A stretch of 64,000 nt of DNA from Arthrobotrys musiformis (lineage: Eukaryota; Ascomycota; Orbiliomycetes; Orbiliales; Orbiliaceae), in the NCBI GenBank assembly GCA_036971715.1, contig JAVHJL010000002.1:838501-902500 (forward strand), read 5' to 3'. The notes below the pieces were generated by a model. It saw nothing but the letters and a program-made list of their open reading frames with translations, was not told the DNA's origin and made no database searches. Shown piece after piece: positions 45,054-58,300 of this stretch. The position numbers and the translations under genes were made by a program. Positions within the stretch are counted from its first letter, which is position 1; the number at the start of each line of letters is the position of its first letter.

Positions 45054-48000
45054 TCAAAAGATACCCCATAGTTTCGTACGTTTGGCATCCCCAGGCTCTT
45101 TCTCTTTCTCCCTTTTCTCCCTCTCCTTCTCTTTAGATTTCTCCAAGTCCAACTGCTTCCGTCTCGCTGTTTCGAACTGTCTCATCCTCTTCCGTCTCGC
45201 CTCTTCTCTATTCAGCTCTCTTTCCTGATCTCTCTCCGATTGCGCGACCGTATACTCCTGGGTTCCAGGCGTAGGCACTTGAGATGGCCTGGGCGGGAGG
45301 TTGGGCTGGTTGCTTGGGAGCTTGCCCCCCCATATGTTCAGAGGTCCCCGGCCGGTCCTCAAATCTCTTTCCCTTTGGGCAGGCATCGCGAATATGGGAT
45401 CCTTCTTGTAGTCCGCTGGGCAGTGGGGGGATTTGGATATAACATCCCACGCCTGCACAAAGCGACTTAGATACCCTATCTGAGTTCTAGCTTCTAGTGT
45501 CGCCAACTCTTCGACGAGGCAGGTCCTCAGTATGTCGATTGGGGTCTGCCCCAATTTGTTTCCGGTAGCCAACAGATAGACTTTCTGTGTTGAATCTTTC
45601 CCGGTAGATGTCACGACATCGACGAAAAGCGATATCGTACCTGAGATATCCGCACCTTCCATCTTCAGTTTACCAGGGAATCGGAGCATGAGATGCAATG
45701 GGCTGTCTCCGGCCGCGTTCGGCGCGGCTATGCTAGCTCCGTTTTGAATTAGAAACTTTGCCTTTTCCTTGTCAAAAACCTTTGCCGCCTTGTGGAGTGG
45801 TGTATTGCCATAATCGTCCGCCTCCCTTATGTTTATCCACGGATTGTGGAAGGCAATCTGAAGGTATTCCAATGGACCAGCAGATGATAGAAAATGCAAA
45901 AGGGGGCCGGATAGTTTCAAGCCCGTATAACGAGTAGACCAGCGAATCTCCTTCCCAGACCAAGCAAAATCATCTAAATTTATTTCAAATGGTCAGCAAA
46001 ACGAAGACTCTAGAATAACCTCGTTCTATGGATAAAGAGCTTCAACGCACCTGCGTACACCGCACGAATGAGAGTGCTGATTTCCTCCTCGGCGCCTCGA
46101 TCGTCTGCAGACATGCCTTGCGCTATCTTCTCAACCAGGCTCGCAAATTCGTCAAGGGACATACCAAGAGATCCACGGTTCATCTTAGAGTTGTTATTGG
46201 TTTTTCGGAAGACAGCCCCCGGGTTTCCATATATCCTCCACTGGTCGTATTTTTCGAAGGACGGTATTAGTGAATAATAATAATCGGCATCTATCATCAT
46301 GTTCTTTCGCTGAAAGATGCGAGCAAGCAAATAAAGAGCATCAGACTTTGACACCCAAGTGGGTATATTCGAATCGGCAATATCAACAGCCTGCTGGCAC
46401 CAGAAAAGCGCCTTCTCAAGATCTCGCCTTTCGAAATAAAATATTTCTGCATGGACTAGGCAATAGACGAAGCCTAAGCCGGGAGTGGTTGGCAGCAAAC
46501 TCATGGAAGGCTCATCTTCAGCCTTGCTGTCTCGTTTGTTCTTGTCATCTCCCCAGTGAATCTTGAATTTCCTTTGCCGAGAGACGAGGAACAGTTCGAC
46601 AATACGCAGATACTCCGTTGGAGTCACTGTCACATTTGACATCTTGAGCCGCGATATTACGTCTTTATGAGCCTTATGTGGCTCCCTCCAAAATTGCTGC
46701 AGTTCTAGTAGGTTCTGGAATGCATCCTGGAAGTTATGTTTTTCCAACTCCGAAGTAATTTGAAGCTCGTAGTATTGTCGTATCCGGCGGAGGATTGAAC
46801 TTCTAGCCTCGACAATACCCTTCTCAGGGCCGACAGCGTTTCTTAGTGAATAATCGTAGTTGATAGCGGTCTTTCGAGCATCCCTTTTGTTGGTGATACC
46901 TTCAAATACTATTTTGACTAAACTGCCATCGCCCGGCCGAGTCGGCCCCCAATCCCCAATGTCAATAATTTTATCTGCACGGAATACGTTCATCCATGCA
47001 AGATCTGGATTCAGTTTCCCGATATCCGAAAGAGCATCTTTTAGAAAATTTCGGGCAAGCTCCGAGCAAATTGTTCGTATGTGGCCGCTATCCTTGCTTT
47101 CCTCGAGGAATTGTAGTAGCTCCACCGCCTTGGTATAATCTTTAGCTTCTATATGGCTGATGGCGTCCTTCTTGATATAGTCCCCAGCAATTGCAGTAAG
47201 CTTAGCGACTGGAGATTCAACAGAATAAGTCCAATGTTTATCGAGCTCATGGCCTTTCAACTCTGTGATTTTTTCAAAGGCTTCTTTGAAGGAGGAGTTT
47301 TGGATGAGTTGAAGCGCGCTGCTGCAGGAGTGGATAACTATTTCCTTTTCCAAGATGTTTCTGTATTTTGTCTCCCCGAGCTGTTCAAGAACACGGAAGG
47401 CCGCGGCGTCGTCATTATGTTGTAGCCTTGACACCCCATCCACGATAATTGGGCCGTAATACTCGTCGTTCAGGGCCCCAATAACCCGCTCCGTGCCCTT
47501 TATCAGGCTTAATCTCTCGAGATACGGTTTGGCGGCGTCACTCTTGTTATCTTTGATTTCGGTCGAGGCTTTATCGTAAAGATAATTAACAAACCCAAGC
47601 TGTGGAGGGTCGACTTCTTGGAAGGGATTCTTGTCCGGCGGGAGGGCGTCGGTGATGTTGAAGCTCGCATTCGGATGGCCTTCCCACAGGCCTTCCAAAT
47701 TTAATTGTAGGATTGAGTTCCCTTCCGGCCCTGGGACTATGCTCTCATGTCTGCTCTGGCCTTTCGCCCCTTCAATCGCATACACCTCCACATCCCTTTT
47801 ACTTATAGGGTTCCGGGTCGCTGATTCGGCCGCCTTGGTTGACTGCGTCGGGAGGGAAGTCTCTGGCTGACGCACACCCTGCCCTCGAACTTCAGTTTCA
47901 TGACCCTTCTGCCGAGTCCTAGATTCTTCCAGGGCCCCTACTTTCCGCGAGCTCGAACCCGGGCTCGAGTTCTCATTTCTGTTTTGATAAACGGAGCTTC

Positions 48001-48343
48001 GGGCGCTGCCATTCCCACCGCTGGCCGCCCCATTCGCGGATACCGATTCCGTATTCGACACCTGTAGCTTCTGAAAATGTTTTTGAAAATCGGCGCCATC
48101 GACGTTTTCCATATGAGAACTGGCCTTGCTTTCCGATCGCGATCGCCCCTCGGATGGTTTTGCTTCCCCGGGCCTGGGGCCTTTCTGCGCTGGCTCGTTC
48201 TTCCCTTGAGCGGACGCCGACACATTTAAATTAGATTTTGATTTTGCGGCCCCGGAGCTAGTGCTCGGCTTGAATATTTCTTGAGTCCGTTTACTCCATA
48301 ATAATGACGACCTCAGTTTCGAATTCGAGGTCTTGGACTCCAT
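45054..48343 (-). CDS. Large protein with TPR-like helices, ankyrin repeats and C-terminal coiled coil
   Basis: Two exons: 48343-46051 and 45973-45054 (77-nt intron, donor GTGCGT, acceptor TTTAG, phase 1); 1070 residues. The first ATG is MESKTSNSKLRSS at 48343. Residues 1-240 are Ser/Lys-rich and disordered. A long helical section follows with TPR/SEL1-like repeats (KALFWCQQAVDIADSNIPTW, SDALYLLARIFQRKNMMIDA). Exon 2 carries ankyrin repeats (YGNTPLHKAAKVFDKEKAKF and GASIAAPNAAGDSPLHLMLR), then a Pro-rich spacer, then a highly charged coiled coil (RRKQLDLEKSKEKEREKREK). The join gives RAVYADDFAWSGKEIRW, keeping frame, so I treat it as one gene; two separate genes are the alternative, but exon 2 has no good ATG start. 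A scaffold-like role is inferred only from the repeats. Confidence 0.75.
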
Positions 48344-49131
48344 CTTGTTCGAACCCGACAAGCGAGAAGTCTGTCCTACGAGCCTCCTCAGTTGCCCTTC
48401 TAACTAGTTTGATCTTAAGCGGTATTCTATTCTCGCGAACCCAATAAATAATCGTGTTGCGTGGTAAATTCGAATCGACCTGTTAGTCAAGTAAGTAGCT
48501 ATCCAAGAGGACTTTCCTGGTTATCGATATCCGATTGTGAAGCTCGTATTCACAGCGGTGGTGCCGGCGGGAAAGGATAGAAAATGAGGAGCTGAACAAC
48601 ATCCTTTTTCTTCGCCCCAGCTGCGAGGGATCCTGAAGGTTTTAAGCCCCCTCCAAGTCAGCTTTGTACACACCTGTACGCGCATACGTCGGGCACCTCG
48701 CAAATGAAAACCTCCAGCCTTCCTGGTTCGAGCCGCCTTGAGTTCTTAGAGGACGCTAAGGCTCCCCACAATTCCAACACAGCCAGCAAGCGCTGCAAGG
48801 CCTGCAAAGCCAAGGGTAGCAGTCGCTATTTATATCAGCCACCATTATTCTGGAAGGCGGCGCTGCGAAGACACCCAGAATTCGATATCCAAAACAATCT
48901 TACTATGCGCCATTATTACTGTAAATACAAATGGTTATGGAAATAGCTATTATATATAAAACGCCAATGCGATGACAACCGGTTAACCCATAATCATGAC
49001 AGCGCACAGTACTGTCACACCTTCATCCCAAAATCCTCCCCGCGGCACAGAAAATTAATCTGAAGCAATGCATGAACCAATACACTAAAATCAAAGAGAA
49101 AAGAAAGCCGTAAAACGGTTTGGTCAAGGAT
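48344..49131. other. Intergenic: promoter of the ankyrin gene and 3' flank of the 2EXR-like gene
   Basis: No gene seen. Confidence 0.55.
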
Positions 49132-50544
49132 TTATAGCCGCTCGAGGTATTTGCTCAACCGCCGAATCCTCTGCTTGGCAGATGTCCCGCTGAACGTCTC
49201 ATTCCTTGCATCCCCTTCGAGACTCTGCCTCGGCTGCCCGGGAACATGATATTCCCCAGTCGGGTACATGCACATTTGTCTTCCGCTACCCATCAGCCCC
49301 TGTCGTGTAACCACGAGTCTACCCCTGTTCATCGCGAACACACGATTAGACGTAAGTGCCGGTAAACCCATGAACGCCATTTCTGCCTCGTCCCGTTGGG
49401 ACTCCGGTGTTTCGTCGCACAACTCCAATGTTTCCTCTTTTATCCTCTGCACGAACTGGTCTTCAAAAATTTGCGGCGTTCGCAGGTTGTAGCTCCAACT
49501 CCCACGGGTCAACGGCCAAGCGATCTCGATTAGCTGTTTGTAGTGCCATCGGTATTCTTCGTCGAGTTGGAATTTCGTTTCCCGTTCGGATTCGTGCATT
49601 GAAAACATTGGCGAGATAAGATCGATGTCCATGTGGACTTTATCCCCGACGGCTTCTAGCAGATCACGCAGGCGGGATGTGAAGGGTGTCAATACTTGGC
49701 GTAGTTTTTCGGGTGTCATGGGCGATTGCCCCGCTGCCAGGTCGAATCGTCCGGTATCGATTATTTCGACGTTGAAATTCCGGATAAGGCCCCGATAACA
49801 TGGTAGTGGTAGAATGGGTCTGCTAGCGGCATGGACGAATTCACTATCCAGGGGATTTTCGTTGTAATACGTTGAAGGTTGGTAGGCTCGGGATGGTTCC
49901 AGCTCCGGACTTTTAATAACAAAAGTTAAGCAGGTTAGTCATAGTCAATATTGATATATCATGATATATATCCCCAATCCCTTGCAGGTTCTAGCTTGAG
50001 GCAATTATCTCAAGCTGCCGCAGGAGCAGAATTCCCCTTTACAAGCTCCCTACTTAGAACGCACGCGCACTTACTCTCTAGATTCCATAAATTCATACGT
50101 CAAATCCTCCCACGGCGTCGTACACGTCAACAGGAGTGAGCAATCATCCCCACCATTAAACACCCCTCCATCGATCACAATCTGAATAGGGAACGCATTA
50201 TGATTATAAAAGTACTCCGTAGCTTCCCTATGAACCTGCTTATTCACTTGAAGAATCGCAAGCCCTCCTCGGGAAACCGGAGCAAATGCAACACCTTTAA
50301 ATACCGGTATATCGAACTTGGGGCACGGATTATATGTCAAATTCGGTCGGAACGGTGGGTGATGGAAAAGGACGAGATACGAGTAAATTTCATCTCGTAT
50401 CTCCCGAGGTAGAGATAAGAACGGAAACCCCGTGACAGTAGAAGTGGATCCCTGTCTCCTATGCTGCGGGGAACTGCTCAAGGAATTAGACCGGGATTTG
50501 ATATTGCGGCGGACGAAACCGAGGATACTGGACGACGAAACCAT
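49132..50544 (-). CDS. 2EXR/F-box-like protein
   Basis: Two exons: 50544-50075 and 49909-49132 (165-nt intron, donor GTAAGT, acceptor TAAAAG with a GACTAAC branch site, phase 2); 415 residues. After a basic Ser-rich N-terminus, FPFLSLPREIRDEIYSYLV (residues about 40-58) is the characteristic start of the fungal 2EXR/F-box-related domain. AILQVNKQVHREATEYFYNH is the second hallmark. The rest (LIRNFNVEIIDT, LRDLLEAVGDKVHMD, and a long Glu-rich stretch) is as expected for these proteins, with no enzymatic motif. Such proteins are very numerous in filamentous ascomycetes; most have no known role. The splice restores the frame as ESRDPELEPSR. Confidence 0.83.
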
Positions 50545-51445
50545 AGCTGCTCAGCTGAACGATACCAGAGCTGTGAGACAAGATACATGACAATTTAAAT
50601 GTTCAAAAAAAAAGGGTGATTAGAAAATAAAAATCAGAATAAAGAACAGATCAGGTACCCTCCGCGGGAGCGTTCCAGGTTTACGACTTTCAGTCCAATC
50701 ACGGTTCTATATGCACAACTGGAACAACTAACACAGTATTTATCTCCGTGCGCAAACGCAGGAACCGCTTTTGTGCGTCGGTTGCAAACAAAATAGCGTC
50801 CCCATTTGCAAGACATCAGGGCAAAAAAGGGTGCCCGGGAAAGCCACAGAAATTATAATATCGACGGATGCCGCCAACATTAATTTGTAAAACATTTGAC
50901 ATTGCCTTATCCCATTAAGCTTTATTCTTTTTTTACGCCCGTTCCTGGTTTACCTATTTTAATAAGCAGCATGACTCTTGGGCGTGGACCTGGAACGGTA
51001 GCGCCTCGATGCGTTGGCAGATGTTGGATTTTCGTTATCGCGGCGGAGCACAGCCTTAGCTCGCCTCAGCACTAATTACTAAATGATCCCAGAATAAACT
51101 GCATGTGTCTCACGCTACGGCTGGAGATTTTCTCCCCTCCTCTTGTAAAACTTCATGGTCTCGTAGGAAAGTAGTTATGGTCGCCCTTGGATCTGTTCCC
51201 CGTATCGAAATCACCAATTTTTGGCATTTCCCCGTCGATATATCTCTAGGAACTTCGACGTAAGCTGGACCGGCCTGGACGAGATATCAGCCGTTCGATC
51301 CAAACTAAACACCAAGACGGGACTGTGATCGATCTATTCCTGGCACAGAGCGCATTCGTGCGGCTCTTTTAATTCGATAACAATCGACCCCCGCAAAACC
51401 TCTCTTTTCATTGACCGAAAAGAATATTATCACAAAATTAAAAAT
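50545..51445. other. Intergenic, divergent promoters
   Basis: About 900 bases between divergent starts (2EXR-like gene and DUF3405-like gene). No gene seen. Confidence 0.6.
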
Positions 51446-53175
51446 ATGCTTAGTCCACGTTTAATCCTCGCGGCCGGGTTTGCGCTGGTCACGATCACGA
51501 CGCTTTGGTTCGGATTCTCTGCGACGAAGCTTTCGCAAAACGGTATAATACCCGCGAGTCAGAAGAGCTGCGCTCCCGTGGCACAAGCCGTAGAATCAAC
51601 ATGTCATATCACATATACCGCTACTCTATTCCATACCTCCACGATTCTGGCGGCAGCGCAGGCGAAAGCCCTTCCGTCGGCTCCACCAACAGAGGCATCC
51701 AAACATGGCGCGGGGGACGAAGACGAGGACGAAGACGATGAATACAGCGCAGACCCCAAAATACCATCAAAACCCTCGCGAGATCCTGCGTCCCTCACAA
51801 CCCCAGCACCGAAACCACACCTAACCCCGTCCGACGACGAAAACTTCAACCTAACCGAAGTCCTCACAAAATACAACTGCTACCCCGCCGCAGGCGACGA
51901 AGCCCGCAAAATCGCACTCGACAGCGTTCCATCCGTAAAATTCAACGTAGTCAGAGGCGACAACGTCGTATTAGGCAGGAAATCCAAATCACCAGGCCAA
52001 TCCTTCAAAACATGGTTCTCCGTGGGTCGAAAACCGTCGGCGGGTTGTTGGACTTATCACGATAGGTTCGGGAAATATTTGAACCCCCTTCCTCGCTTCT
52101 TAAGGACTTTGGGAGTGATAAACGACTGTAATGAGGATTGGAAGCGCGCGTTGGTGGTGCACATGGCGAAGGGGCAAAGTTGGAACCAACATTTTATGCA
52201 CCACCTTAGCGCATTGATCACTGAAGCGGGATGGGTCGCGGAGTTCCACGTCTACCTCCTTGTCCACGTTGACGGCGATAAAGCGGCGCAGAAGGACTAC
52301 GTGGATCACGTAATCCCAGAGGGACTCAGGCCGTTGGCGATAACCTTCAACAGCGACGATTTGAAGACATACCTAGGAAAGGATGTCCCGTTCGATAAAT
52401 ACGAGAACAATATGCACGTTGCAGTCCAGAAGTTCATGCGTGATTATTCAAAATACGAATTCGTATATTTCGTCAACGCGCATACGAGGTTGATGGGCCG
52501 GTGGGATACTTTGTTGAAAAGTGTAGACGAAGAGTATGCTTTCCACAGAGAACTCAAGGACGACGGTAAGGGTATGCCGGAACGACCCGATCTAGTAACT
52601 TTCGACGTTACAAGAGAGCCAGACGAGAAATGGGATGCGCTGGAGTCAGCGTGCCTCCAATTTTTTAAAGACGGCGAGACTGGGAAGGGAAAGGTCAGGA
52701 GAAGCTTGAGCGCTGTCGGGTATGTAATATCTCTTCCACTAATCCGACGCAACCCCAAACTAACAACAATATAGCGGATTCTCGAGACGCATGGTAGAAG
52801 CCCTAGCTGCAGTGAATATGCAAAACATCAACTGCCACTCCGAATACTTTGCTCCAACAGTGGCAGCACACAAGGACCTCACCACCTTCTTCTACCAACA
52901 TCCTCTATACACAGCAGAAGAATCCGCTGCTTCAAACGCGGCCGCTGCAAAAGTATCAAGGAATGATGCCGTTACGGTGCAACAAGAGAAGGTTGCATTC
53001 GACCTGAGCGTAAGAGGCACCCTCTAGACCACAATCCATCGTCTGTTGCTAACAACCTTAACCATAGTACTCCGGGGACGCAAAGGACGCCCAATCCTTC
53101 TGGGAAGAATGGGCAGAGAACGCGGACATATGTAGACCAGAAGCATTGCTCCATCCGGTATCGGGGCAGTATTAG
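51446..53175 (+). CDS. Type II membrane protein, DUF3405-like
   Basis: Three exons: 51446-52719, 52775-53009, 53068-53175; 538 residues (donors GTATGT and GTAAGA, acceptors ATATAG and CATAG). A short cytosolic start leads to one hydrophobic helix (LILAAGFALVTITTLWFGF), then an acidic stem (EDEDEDDEYS), as in Golgi type II enzymes. The lumenal part has SAGCWTYHDRFGKYL, RALVVHMAKGQSW, HHLSALITEAG, FHVYLLVHVDG, VQKFMRDYSKYEFVYFVNAHTR and HCHSEYFAPT-like segments that resemble the fungal DUF3405 family, which has a glycosyltransferase-like layout. No function is established for that family. It is not a KTR mannosyltransferase, which I considered. The end is Trp/Glu-rich (SFWEEWAENADICRP). Confidence 0.78.
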
Positions 53176-55341
53176 TGGTCCCCATATCTGACTCTTGTAT
53201 CTGCATTATCGAAGCCACTCGCTCAGCATTATTTCATTGGCGTTCTTGGGAAGCATATGCATTGGGATATTTGGGATATCTTGATACCATCGTTGTCATT
53301 CGTTATTCATGAGGAATTTTGTTTAAGATTTGTATTTAGGATAAAAGCTTTTTGCTGTAGCGCTAGTCAGCCTGCACTCGCATGGGATTGATGGAATAGA
53401 AAAGTGATTTTGGATTTTTTATGTGTCATGATATCGATATGCCAGTCTTGTTTTTGTCATGGTGTCTCTAGAATGTCCACGACCTATATCAAAATTAGTC
53501 ACCTCGACCCTCCAGAACTAGATCTCCTGTTCACTTTCAACCTCCTTCAAACAACAGTCCCAATTCACAACTTCCAGCACATCAATTGAAGGAGACTACT
53601 CGCTTCTCAGACATCTAGATGATGAATCCAGGAGGCTCCCGCCGGCCGCAGGTGTAGCCGATTCTCCTAGTGTCGTGTGAGCCATCCAATGCAATGCATC
53701 TACAAATGCATCGACCTCTTGCATGAATTGACCACAAACATCTCAATCGACTCACCTCCCAGAGCACCAGAGGCCCTCGCTCTTCGATCTAGGCATCCTC
53801 CCAATTAGAAACATGATCTCGATCACCAGTGCAATATCAATAGAATCAACTCCGCAGAAACAAGTCTAATCAAAACCCAAGCATCTTCGTGATGGGATGA
53901 GGAGCAACCCACCTCCAAGCCCCCCTCTCCAGTCACGTCCTCTCATCTAGATGAGAGCTGGCCTCGTACCCAGATGAGAGCTAGCTTCCTCAAAAGATCC
54001 ATCACCCAGGAACTCGATACATCTATACGGGTATACCCCTACCAAGATGCATCCCTCTCTCAACCATCTTATATCACGATATCAATAACATTAACTTTCT
54101 CACGACATTTCGCCATGATACCAACCCCCCTTCAAAAACAACCTACAACCAGCTACCCGCTCTAGTCTAGTATACCAGAGCTGACTGAAGCCCTCAGGCC
54201 TATAGCCTCTCGAAAGAAGGGAGTTCATCTAACCATCTACAATCTACACTCACACATAACATCAACAAACCTAACACCGCTCCCGCGAGCATATATTACG
54301 CCTCCAACCCTCTATTTACACCCCCCTCCCACCAACTTCCCACAAACCAAAAAAAAAATACCACAGAAAGAAAAAAAAGATGAAGAAAAAAAGGACCGGA
54401 GAAACCTTCCCAATCCAAATACATTATCGATATCATAGCCTCTAACAACGTTGTCCGTATACCACAACCAAAGCCAAGAATTAAAAACCGGCGGAGAAAG
54501 GAAGAGGTATGTTGATTATCACCCCGCCCCTCATCACCAGGAAAGCATTGATCTAAAAAGAAGACAGAAAACAAAGAAAGCTATTGAAACATGAAAGGTG
54601 TTTGAGAGGAAGTACGGGCATAGCCCCCCACGAATAAAGGTCAGAAAGTCAGCTCTAGCCCTTTCTTGAAATAAAGAGCTAGCCGGTTTATAGTATGTCA
54701 CACAAAGAAGAAGATTAAAAAAGAGGAATAAAGGAGATACGGCGTACAGTACACCCCTCAGGAGAAACAATAAAAGGGAAACAGCATCCACAAAAAACCC
54801 GCTAACAGCAAGAGATAACAGAGGGTGAGATATTGATATAAAAAAGGGAGCTGACTATCACTAGCAAATACGACCGGCAGAGAGTCGGGGACAGTCAGGA
54901 ATGATAACTCAAGCGTACAGGTGACCAGGAGAAGAAAACCGAGGCAAGATCTTTTTAATCCTAATCCCCCCCATAAGATGCTGTCGATGAGAAGAGAATC
55001 GTAATAGAAAAGTTGGGAAAGACAAAACGCCTATAAACTCCTAGTATATCGTGCTTTGGTGGGTATCCCATCATTAAAAACTTTTTTCCCCCATCTCTTA
55101 TAGAAGAAAAATATTGTCTGACTTTTTGTTGAAAAGGATTAGGTTCTTAAGGAAGGAAAAGAAATTATCGTCCTCGAGAAGCTATCATGTTGAAACAATG
55201 GTCGTAAGTGTTGAAACAAGGAAGACATTGGCCAGCTTCAATTGGTGTTATTAGTGGCCGAATGGTTGAAGCCACAGAGAAGAAAGACCCAGGGAAGGAA
55301 TCGACGTCTAAAATCGGAAAAACGGTAGCGCTCCAAGGTTC
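53176..55341. other. Intergenic, about 2.2 kb between convergent genes
   Basis: 3' flanks of the DUF3405-like gene and SET1. Contains a perfect 18-bp palindrome (53940-53957) and an 11-bp direct repeat of its right arm at 53972-53982. A- and G-rich runs at 54350-55150. No gene recognised. Confidence 0.5.
53940..53957. repeat. 18-bp perfect palindrome
   Basis: CTCTCATCTAGATGAGAG reads the same on both strands. AGATGAGAGCT is repeated directly 23 bases further on (53972-53982). Function unknown. Confidence 0.6.
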
Positions 55342-58300
55342 TTAATTAAGGAAACCCTTACAGCCGCTGGATCCACAAAGACAGGGTATACGCTCCTCAC
55401 TGTCGATTTCTCGTTCGAACTTGTAATCGTAGGTGAGTTCCTCATCTGTCATCAAATCAAGTTAGTATCTCCCTCACTCTCCCATTACAATCCGTCAATA
55501 GAAACACTGACCTTTATGAATATCCCGCAGCGCATAAATCACAATTCTCTTAGTTCCCTCAACTTTGATAATCTTGGCCGTACAGTTAGGCGTACAGCTG
55601 TGATTGATGAACCTCGCGATACCGCCTTTCTTCGTCGCGTCAATAACGGTCGTCTCGTCGATTCTGAACAGGTAACTGCTCCCGATCCCGCTCCGAAGGT
55701 AGTTCTTCTCCCTCAGGTCCGCAACTTGCTGCCTCACAATCTCACCAACATACTCGATGATCATCTCGTTGTTTGAGATGTTCTCCATAGCATACAGGCC
55801 CCAATTGTGGATGGCAGACCGAGCAAACCGGACAGGCTTCTTCCTCTTCTTAAGTTGGTTGAAGTTGATGACATCATGAACATCGACAGCCGCCAACGTC
55901 TGTTTCTGCAGATTGACCTCCGCAGCGAGACGTCGATTGTTGGCGCGGTTCGAACGGGATGTATCCTTGACCACATTGTTGACGATCGGTTGGCTTTCCT
56001 TATTCGCAAGGGACATATCCTTGGCCTTGGTTGCAGCTTCGCGATCCGCCTTCTGCTTTGCAAGTCGAAGTCGATGAGGTAGGTACTGTGCCTTCTCCGC
56101 GTCTGGGATCCTGCCAGACCCTTGTGCTCGAGCTGATCCCGTTGTGTTTTCCTTGTAGTAGCCTTCATACTGGAAGCGTTTATCCGTAGGACCCCGAACA
56201 TCGAGATTCACAAACTTCATCTCCTTCTGTCGGTACGCCCACAGATCCACGCTTCCAAGATCAGAAAGCTCCACATTCCCAAGCGCGGCTTGGAGGAACT
56301 GAAGATCTTCGTCGTCCTTAACGAGACCCTGTAGACCGTCCAAGTCCAACACATACGGTTCGTCGTCCACAAAAGTCCGCACAGGCTTCTCGCTTTGAGT
56401 CGGTCGAGCCCACTCCGGCCAGCTATCACTAGGGCGGGGAGCAGGAGCAGGCACAACCTCTTCCTCCTCTTCCTTTGCGTCTTCTACAACTTCATCTCCA
56501 GACTCTACAACCTCTACAACCTCCTTCTTGCCCTTCTTCGCCGTCGACTTCTTCTTGCCAAGAGTGAGCTTTTTGGCCGGTCGCTTCTTCCTCTTGGCTT
56601 TTATCTTTTCGTCAGCCGTCTCGGTCAGTAACTCGTCGTCAACTACTAACTCGGGCTTAACGTCTTCGCGCTCGAGGTCATCGACTTGCAGGCTCTTCAA
56701 TGCCAGATCCTCGCGTACTTGAGGAATGTCCGGCACGGGTACCAAGTCAACTTCATCCAGGTCTTCCTCATCCTCATCCTCGCTCGAAGAGATGACAAGC
56801 CGATGTTTACCCTTCGGTTGCGCCTCCACAACCTCGGACATTGCATCGTCTACATCCATCTCGTCAGGAACTATGTGAGAATCAACCTCTTCCTCTTCCT
56901 CATCCTCATCCTTCCTCTCCCTATCCCGTTCCTCCTTCTTCTTTCTTGAGATCTTTCTCAACAAATCTTCATCCTCCTCTTCGTCCGAAGTAGCCGACAT
57001 ATCCATCATCCTGGATGACACGCTTCGAGTGCCTCTCTTCAGCTTCTTCGGTGTCCCGGTATGATGAGTCGATGTGTCATCCTCATCCGAAGACAAGTAC
57101 GCAGTACGACTAGCAGACCTAGTCGGAACATTCGAATCATCCTCATCCGAGTCGTCCGAATCATACCGCCCAAGCCTGTGATGAAGAGGTCTAACGTCCG
57201 CCACCTTTGTGACCCGCCTCTTGAGAGGGCTGGTCCGGCTAGTAGCAGATTTGGCTGCAGCGGACCTCTCCTTCTTCTTAAACCGTGGCAGCGCCGCCAA
57301 CCTGCTGGCCAGTGTCGGTGCCGGCTGGTCTTCTTTAAGACCAGGGCTTTGTGCCGCGATATGGTGCATCGGGGAGTACGGAAGCGGGGCTTTGAACGCG
57401 GGGGCAGTATCGCTCGGTTTCTGACGTTTCGACCTGTGTGCATCAGCTCCATCGTAAATCGCCGGTGCGGACAACCGTTTTTTCAGATCCTGAATCATCA
57501 TCGTCCGAAGGTCCACACCGAGCAAGTTCATCGAGCTAGTACCAGCATGGTATATAACCTTCTTGCGGGCTTCTCGTTCCTTTTCCTTTGGTTTGTCGTC
57601 TCGACCTGGCCGATAGCTGTCTCCGTCGAACGGTCTCTGTCGTGGGCGTGACGTCGATCGTGATTCACCCCGACCGTTCTGCCCCTTGTGAATCTCCATA
57701 TCCATAACATAGGAGAACAAGGGCATGCCATCGCACATGTCGAAACACCGTTCAGCTTCCGAAAACCTCGCAAACCGAATGAAGAAACCCGAATCATCGA
57801 CTACCATTCGATCCCATTCGTACCTCCGAAGCCGACCTCGCAAATGGACTACAAACTTCTCATCCGCTGGTATCGACTTGGCCGATATGAAAAGGTACGG
57901 GTTGTCGCCAATCTGTTCGCGAGTTTTGGGGGAAATACGCCGCTCGACTACTTCGGCAGGTTTACTTGTCGACCGACCCTGCCGAGAAGCCGACCTACTC
58001 CGGTTCTCGGTTTGTTTCGTCTCTCGCACCGGTGTCCGACTTCTAGAGGTACTCCGATCTCGCCTGGAAGATTTTTCTCGCTGTTGTGGCGGTTGCTGTT
58101 GGGAAGGCGGCGGCAGAGGGGGGGGACTAGCAGCCCTCGCAGCGGCAAGCATACTCGACGGCGCCTTTGGCGCCAAATTCCGAATTTTTGCTTCCCTAGC
58201 AGCATCATCCGCATCTTTCTTCTTCTTAGCCAGGTATTTTTCCATTAACCTCCGACTCCGATCACCATCTCTGTCGAACTCCACGGTTACAATTGACATG

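Noticed and set aside
45054..45920. Separate ankyrin gene starting near MKLSGPLL
   Set aside because: The apparent start codon is TTG, not ATG, and an in-phase splice joins it to the upstream exon.
48701..48760. tRNA-like GGTTCGA motif
   Set aside because: No cloverleaf can be drawn around it; no convincing tRNA or 5S rRNA gene was found in the window.
51446..53175. KTR-type alpha-1,2-mannosyltransferase as identity of this gene
   Set aside because: The type II layout fits, but the KTR motifs are absent; the conserved segments resemble DUF3405.
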